Source of the DNA: Botryosphaeria dothidea
Taxonomy: Eukaryota; Ascomycota; Dothideomycetes; Botryosphaeriales; Botryosphaeriaceae
DNA length: 64,000 nucleotides
Assembly (NCBI GenBank): GCA_011503125.2
Contig: WWBZ02000014.1
Location: forward strand, 372,001-436,000
Direction of reading: 5' to 3'
Shown here: positions 58,162 to 64,000 of the stretch, piece after piece
Numbering within the stretch: the stretch's first letter is position 1
Layout of the letters: every line of letters begins with the position of its first letter
Made by a program: the position numbers and the translations under genes
The notes under the pieces: generated by a model
Told to the model about the DNA's origin: nothing
The model's input: only the letters and a program-made list of their open reading frames with translations
Databases searched by the model: none

Positions 58162-61100
58162 TTACGCAGCGACGACGTCCTCAGTCTTGGGAGCTTCGCT
58201 GACACCGTTGGCTTTCTCCGAAGCGCTCTCGAATTCCTTGATCTTGGCGTCCGCCTTGTCCTTGGCCTCAAGAACGCTTTCGTACTTTTTCGCAAGCTTC
58301 TCGTGGGCTGCTTGCATGGCATCAAACTTTTCCTCGAGGGCTTCCTTCTCGGCTTCGGCCTTCTTGACTTGCTCCTCCGCGGTCTCAAACTTCTTCTCAG
58401 CGTCTGACTTGGCTTGTTCAGCGACCTCGAGTTGTGCCGTGGCCGTTGTGGCGTTCTCCTTAAGAGACTTGATCTCCGCCTCGGCAGCATCCTTAGCCTC
58501 GTTGGCAGCGTTAAGTTGAGATTCGAGGTCGGTACCCTTAGAGGCGTCGGCCTGAGCAGTGGCAAGCTGAGATTCCAGGTCAGCAACCTTCGAAGCATCG
58601 GCCTGGGCAGCGGTGAGCTGGGACTCCAGTTCAGCAACCTTCGAGGCGTCAGCCTGGGCAGCGGAAAGCTGGGTTTCTAATTCGGAAAGCTTGGCAGTAG
58701 CGGCCTGAGCAGCCTCTTCCGCTGCCTGCACCTTCGCATCAGCGTTCGATTTGGCCTGCTCAGCAGCCTCAACCTTGCTCTCAGCCTCCTTCTGCTTGGT
58801 CTCAGCCTCGCCAAGCTTCTCGACGAGAGAGGTCTTCTCGGTCTCGGCAGCTGAAATGTCCTGCTTCAGCTGCTCAACCTGCGAAGCCTGCTCCTTGAAT
58901 TCATCCAGCTGTGCCTTGATCTCAGCAAGTTCGGCCTCAAGAGTAGTCTTAGCCTCGTTGGCGGAGGCAACATCCTTCTCGAGCTGCTCCTTGGCCTCCT
59001 GAGCGGACTTCAGACCAGCGAGCTCCTCGGCGTGGGACTCTTCAGCCTTCTTGAGCGCCTCCTCAGCGGCAACGGAACGCTCCTCGGCAGTCTTGGCCTT
59101 CTCCTCGACCTCGGCGATGGTGGCGGCAGAAGCGTCCTTAGCGTCCTGAACTTCCTTAAGCAGGGACTCAAGAGAAGACAGCTGCTCCTTTGCGGCAGAG
59201 TGCTCAGCCTGAGCGGACTCCAGGTCGGTCTTAGTTTGGTTGTGGGCGGCCTCAAGTTCAGACTTGGCACTGGCGTGGGACTCAACCTCCTTGGAAAGAG
59301 CCTCGACTTTGCTCTCAAGCTCAGACTTGCTGGAAGTGTGAGACTCAATCTCCTTGTTTAGCTCCTCAACCTTGGCATCGACCTCGGCCCTGCTTGAGGT
59401 ATTCTCGTCGACAGCCTTGTTAAGTTCCTCGATCTTGGCCTCCAGTTCAGCCTTGCTGCTGCTGTTTGACTCGATTTCTTTGGTAAGCTCATCAAGCTTG
59501 GTCTGAACCTCGTCCCTGGAAGTGGCGTGCTCCTCAATAGCCTTGTTGAGTTCCTCAACCTTGCTCTCCAGCTGGTTCTTCTCAGAGGCGTGGTTTTCAA
59601 CCTCCTGGGTAAGTTCGGAGACCTTAGCCTCAATCTGAGCCTTGTTGGTCACGTGTTCCTCGACGGTCTTGTTCAACGCCTCGACCTGGCCCTCAAGGTC
59701 GGTCTTGACGGCAGCATGACCCTCGATTTCCTTGGTAAGCTCCTCGACCTTAGCCTCCAGCTCAGGGATCTTCGCCTCAATCTCAGAAACCTTAGCCTCA
59801 GCGGTAGCCTTAGCGGTCTCGAGCTCAGAGATGGTGGCCTCAAGCTCGGTAACCTTGGCGGTGGCCTGCTCAGCATCCGCCTTAGCAGACGCAGCCTGGC
59901 TCTCCAGGTCAGAAACCTTGCTCTCCGCCTCGGCCTTCTCGGTCTCCAGAACAGCAACCTTAGCCTCAAGTTCCGCGATCACGGCGACGGAAGACTCTGC
60001 CTTAGCCAGCGACTCCTCAAGTTCCGCGATCTTTGCCTTAGTCTCGCCGTGTGCCGACACCTCGGATTCGTGAGTACCCTTAGTCTCGGCATGGGCGTTC
60101 TTCTCGGCATCAAGCGAGGCGACCAAGCTAGCAACCTCGACGCTCTTGCCGGCAAGCTCGGTCTGGACGCTCTCAAGGGCGGCCTGCATCTCGGAGAGAC
60201 CGGTCTCGGCCTGGTCGAGCTTGTGGCGCAGCTCCTCCAGCTCCTTGGCGCCGTTCTCAAGCTGGGCCTGGGCCTCGGAGGCAGCGGTGGAGGAGGACTC
60301 CTTGTGTGCGGCGTACTCCTGCTCCAGCTGCTCGTTGTTGGACTTGATGGCGGAAATCTCCTGCTCCAGCGTGGCGATCTGGGCCTTCAGGGCCTCGGCG
60401 GCGGCCTGAGACTCCTCAAGGGCCTTAGCAGCAGTGGAGGCGGCATCGTTCTTCTCAGTGGAGGCGGATTCAAGGTCGTTCTTAGCAGACTCCAGATCAG
60501 TGGTAAGAGCCTTGATCTGCTCATCAAGCTTGGCGCTAGTGGCAGCGGCCTCCTCCTGGAGACGGGTAGACTCGGCGTGAATGGTGTCGTGCTTCGAGGC
60601 GTGCTCAGCGGCCTCGGCACGAGCAGCGGAGAGGTCAGACTGAGCAGTAGCGAGCTCGGTGGCGATGGAGGCAATCTTGTCCTCCAACTCCTGCTTGAGC
60701 GCCTCCTTGGCGGCGTTTGCCTCCTCGACGGCCTTGGAGGACTCCTCGCGGAGGGCGGAAAGCTCGGACTCGGCTTGGGAGACCTTGCTCTCGGCGGCCT
60801 GGTGCTTCTCGTAAGCATCAGCCAGATCCGCCTTCAATTTCTCAATTTGCGAGTCAAGGTCGCCCTTGAGCTTCTCTGCCGACTCCTTGGTCGAATCATG
60901 GTCGCGGATGAGAGCCGTGATCTTGGCCTCGTGCTCGTGCTGGATGGCATCCTGCAAGACAGACCTTGTCAGGTATCCGATCCCTCTAGGCGAGGATAAG
61001 AAAAAGGGAAACTTACAAGCTTGGACTGGTACTCCTGCTCACAACCCTCCTTGACCGAATCCCTCTCGGCCTTCCGTGCGTCCGTGATCTGCTGGACCAC

Positions 61101-62063
61101 AACGCTGACCATATGCTCCTCGAGTGCAGCCTTCTGCTGCATGAGAGCAGTCTCCTTGATCTTGTAGTCGGCGGCCAGCTCCTCGGCGCGGTGCTGCAGG
61201 GTGCTGACCTCGGAGTCGCGGGCGCCCAGCTGCTCGTTGGCCTTCAAGAGCTGCTGCTGCAACTCGCCGAGCTGTCTCCTCAGCTCCTCGGCCTCGCCGA
61301 CCAGCGAGTCGTTGCGGGGAGCATCTTCGGCGGCCTCGGGCTTCGCGTCGGGCTGTGCGGCGCCGCCGAAAAAGTAGCGGAGCATGTTGCGTTTGGGGGG
61401 TGGTTGCTTTTTGTCGGACGGACCGTCCAAAAGCTGGTGGGTTTGTGGGTTGATGTCCGAGACCGAAGCTCGTTGGATCTTTGCCCTGCGGGGCTGCGCG
61501 TTTGCAACCGGCTCGGGCTGGATGGATGTCCTGGAGCTCCTGCTCGAGGGTGAATGGCGCGTCTGGCTATTCGCAGGCGAGTGTCGTTTGGAGGTGGAAG
61601 GCTGGCGAACTGGCCCTCCGGCTTGCTGGTGGAGCTCTTGGTCGACCTGCTGCTCGAACTGATCGCCCACAGAGAGGATGGTGTCGAGGTTGGCCCGATC
61701 GCGTTTGACGCTTTCTCGTCGGCGGACGCTTTCGAACTTACGAACGGCGCGCGAGGTGCCCTTCTCGATGTCGGTGATGATCTTCTTGGAGGGGCTGCGT
61801 GTGATTTGCGGGCGGGCTTGATCCGAGTTACTGTTTACCGGCAAATGTAAACAAGACTGAACCGCAGCAACGCGTGGGGGGAGAGGGGGGGAAAGAAGAT
61901 GCAGCAGGGAAGAGGGGGAGACGGGGAGAGGGTCAGAAAAGGCGGGAGATAGGAGGAAAAATTTGCTGGCGTGTTGTAGGTGTGGAGTGAGGGTGGATAG
62001 CGCCGGGGCGGGTATGTGGATGGCTTACTCGGAGCTGCGCCGGCTTTTCCACAGGCTCGCCAT
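58162..62063 (-). CDS. Long coiled-coil protein (1212 residues)
   Basis: Exons 62063-62029, 61830-61017 and 60951-58162 join across introns of 198 and 65 bases. The N-terminus (MASLWKSRRSSD) and the next 180 residues are basic and Ser-rich, with a segment KRDRANLDTILSVGDQFEQQ and an isolated hydrophobic patch (NMLRYFFGGA). From about residue 180 to the end the protein is almost pure heptad coiled coil rich in Glu, Ala, Lys and Ser. It contains at least eight tandem 21-residue units (plus-strand 59248-59728) and three 17-residue units (58510-58690). Sequence resembles proteins loosely named M-protein-repeat or Uso1-like in fungi, but composition alone causes such matches. A structural or tethering role is inferred. 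It has no ATPase head, kinesin motor or membrane anchor. Confidence 0.88.
58510..58690 (-). repeat. 51-base tandem repeats encoding a 17-residue unit
   Basis: Three units of the form AQADASKVAELESQLTA, strongly conserved in DNA, near the C-terminal end of the coiled-coil protein. Confidence 0.8.
59248..59728 (-). repeat. 63-base tandem repeats encoding a 21-residue heptad unit
   Basis: Successive units such as EEHVTNKAQIEAKVSELTQE, ENHASEKNQLESKVEELNKA and ESHTSSKSELESKVEALSKE (20 of the 21 residues shown) repeat without gaps, about eight times. Units are diverged at the DNA level. Confidence 0.8.
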
Positions 62064-63793
62064 AGTGATGTGCGGGCGGGTCCAGGGTCCGCGCGGTCCT
62101 AGCGGTACATAAATATACGTACTGATCAAGCGGTGTTGATTTTCTGCTCGCTGCACAACAGCAAAACAGACGCAGAAGCGGTGTCTGGAGGACGGCAGGA
62201 TTGGGACGTGTTAGAGCTAAGTAATTATGCGCCCGGCAGCCGCAGCCTGCGCGGCTGCCAATTAATTTTGTTTGGGCGCAGGCATAGCATGCTGGAGGTT
62301 AAAACGCGATGTCAACATGCGGAAGCTATGGGTGCTTGGGCCGCGCACAGCGACCGCTCCAATCAGCGCTCGACACGACCGGAACTGCGAACAGCACAGC
62401 AGCGGCGAGCTGCCTGCTGCGATGTGCATTGCGGCCCTGCGGGCACCAACAGCAGCGGGAGCCGCGCGCTGCCGGGGCGGTCGTTGTGAGCTGGGCCGTG
62501 AGCGTTGCACGACGCTGGCCGCCTCGAGCACGCGCCGGGCGCTGCAATCCTGGCCGCCGTGCCGCCGCCAGCGGAAGCGCCAACGCGTAGTGCCCCCGAA
62601 GAGCCTCATGTGCCACAGAGATCCAGCATGCGAGATGGCTCCCAAGTGTGCCACGACGAGTTCTTCTTCCTCGCGACAGCATCGAAGCTCAACGCTTTGC
62701 ATGGGACAACATTGAGCCCCGCGGCCAAGGCGGTCAGCGTTCCCATAGCTACCCACCGCTATGGCGTCACCCGCTACTGATGGGCCGGCTAGACGCGCGC
62801 ACAACTCAGCACATCCTTCACAAAAGCCATCACGGCCGCATTCACCTCCCCAGCAAATTGTGCCGCGCGCCCGTCCCCCTCCCATTGCACGCCCAAGAGG
62901 CGCGTTATCGAATCGAGTTATCGCGCCCGAGAAAAACCAGTCATCACAGCCTGCGTGATGTGCCAGCAGATGCAGAACGTGTCCGGCGCTCGTGCGTCGA
63001 TGCGGTGTGTGCGCCGCCCGGCATCGATGCGCGCGCCTCTCTCGCCGAGCTTTTCCCTGCGTGTGACAACTTCTACCGAATATGATCGTTGCTGCAGGGA
63101 CCGACACAGCTCTCTGACTCGGCGAGCGTGTGCTTGTGATGAAGCTGATCCCCGAGCTATCCTCTACTGATACCAGCGTGGGATGCATTCGTCCTCAACA
63201 GCTCGTAGTCACCAAGCTAGATGTCCAGTTTCGATAGTGGCGGCCGCACCGGTTGGGTCTCTGTTTGCCTGAGATTTTTCGTGTCAGATAAGTGAGGCGT
63301 CTGCGAAGATGCGTTGGCAAGGCCGCTTGAGATTGGTCTTGGAGAACAGGAACGTGAAACGAACACTCAAGGCCGTTTCAACCTCGATCACTCGGACTTG
63401 TCCTGCTTTGAGTGGTTCGCAGGAATCCTCACGTGTTGCCAGTGAACTGCGCGTGGCCGTCGCTCCACCACTGCAGACGCGCGGGAGATCCCCAACTCTA
63501 TGTTTCGATCTATCAATGCTTCCATGCCGTACAAAACCTGCCGTTATCAAGGACCGTCTCCGAGTTTTCCTCTAGGGCTTTCCCTCCTCGCTTTACTTGC
63601 TGTAATCTTCCTCCGCCGGACGAGCTATTGACTGTGTAGTCTCACAGACAACTGGCTGCCGGCAGCGCCGCGTTTGCTCATTGACCCAGCAACTGATGAT
63701 CCCCCACGGCAATCACCCGTCTTAGCCACGCCCGTCCAAAGCCACAGGCACGCCGTCCTGACTCTTGTCTCACCGCCTCTGCGGCTGGTTTCC
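62064..63793. other. GC-rich upstream region of the coiled-coil gene
   Basis: No recognisable gene. A 308-codon frame at 62262-63188 (-) is Arg/Ala/His-rich, has no motif, and overlaps long frames on the plus strand, so I treat it as compositional. Confidence 0.4.
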
Positions 63794-64000
63794 TCACGAC
63801 CGTTCCGCCAGGCGCGCCTCGGTCTTGGTCTTCTCCGCCGCCTTGATCTGCTGCAGCTCCTCACGCGTCGTGTTGTAGCTGGCGCTGACCTGGTTGAACG
63901 GATTGTCCGGGTGCTTCTCGAACTCCTTGCGAATCTGGTCGATCTTCTGCTGCCGGCGCAGGCCCTTCTCGTCCTTCATCTCCTCCAGCCTGCGCTCCTC
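63794..64000 (-). CDS. 3' end of a gene running off the right edge
   Basis: The last 68 codons of a minus-strand frame, open to the window edge. The peptide is highly charged and helical: a Glu/Arg-rich start, GLRRQQKIDQIRKEFEKHP, then DNPFNQVSASYNTTREELQQ and a Lys/Glu-rich end (ARLAERS). I do not recognise it. It has no membrane segment or cysteine motif. The strong bias towards G/C third positions and the absence of stops support real coding. Confidence 0.65.
   Translation of the reverse strand, partial: EERRLEEMKDEKGLRRQQKIDQIRKEFEKHPDNPFNQVSASYNTTREELQQIKAAEKTKTEARLAERS

Noticed and set aside
62262..63188. 308-codon minus-strand frame
   Set aside because: Arg/His/Ala-rich composition, no motif, overlaps comparable plus-strand frames.

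Overview
This window is eukaryotic and comes from a filamentous ascomycete (Pezizomycotina). A Dothideomycete-like black fungus is my best guess, not a proof. The reasons are short GT-AG introns (mostly 53-90 bases) with CTGAC-type branch sites, pyrimidine-rich leaders, single-gene transcription units on both strands, and typical filamentous-fungal families: an Mkk1/2-type MAP kinase kinase, a HET-domain relic, a Dal5-type transporter, a FIT/Scs3 protein and ARPC5. I saw no bacterial, viral or CRISPR features and no convincing tRNA or rRNA gene.

Layout. 1-7.3 kb is gene-poor, with two short reading frames carrying C2H2 zinc-finger remnants. 7.3-28.1 kb is a dense housekeeping block: GRE2-like reductase (+), low-complexity protein (+), DBP8 helicase (-), MKK cell-wall-integrity kinase (+), dithiol glutaredoxin (-), LMBR1-family membrane protein (+), an uncharacterised protein (+), a four-helix membrane protein (+) and ARPC5 (-). 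28.1-35.2 kb is mostly a GC-rich region without a recognisable gene; one spliced candidate lies at 29.7-29.9 kb. FIT/Scs3 (+) sits at 35.2-36.2 kb. 37-46 kb is accessory-like: a repeat copy, a broken HET-domain gene, a triplet repeat and long gene-free stretches. 46.2-62.1 kb is gene-rich again: C2H2 regulator (-), Ypt52-type Rab5 GTPase (+), Ecm33-like single-pass membrane protein (+), Dal5-type MFS transporter (-) and a 1212-residue coiled-coil protein (-). The 3' end of one more gene (-) runs off the right edge.

Exon-intron structures were built by hand. For every multi-exon gene given as a firm call the exon lengths sum to a whole number of codons, except the Ecm33-like gene, which is one base short of frame. 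The genes are not a pathway. Loose themes are cell wall and stress (MKK, Ecm33-like sensor, glutaredoxin, reductase), membrane traffic and cytoskeleton (Ypt52, ARPC5) and lipid/ER (FIT).

The most interesting non-genic signal is a dispersed short element, found six times (about 8.5, 25.1, 25.8, 37.7, 51.8 and 57.3 kb). Its core is an imperfect hairpin with roughly 25-base arms of the form GGGGAGTSGAAGYATTCGTC followed by CGGACG. Several copies share flanking sequence outside the hairpin, which makes it a MITE-like family. One copy begins just after the reductase stop codon, and another lies in the promoter region of the Ecm33-like gene.
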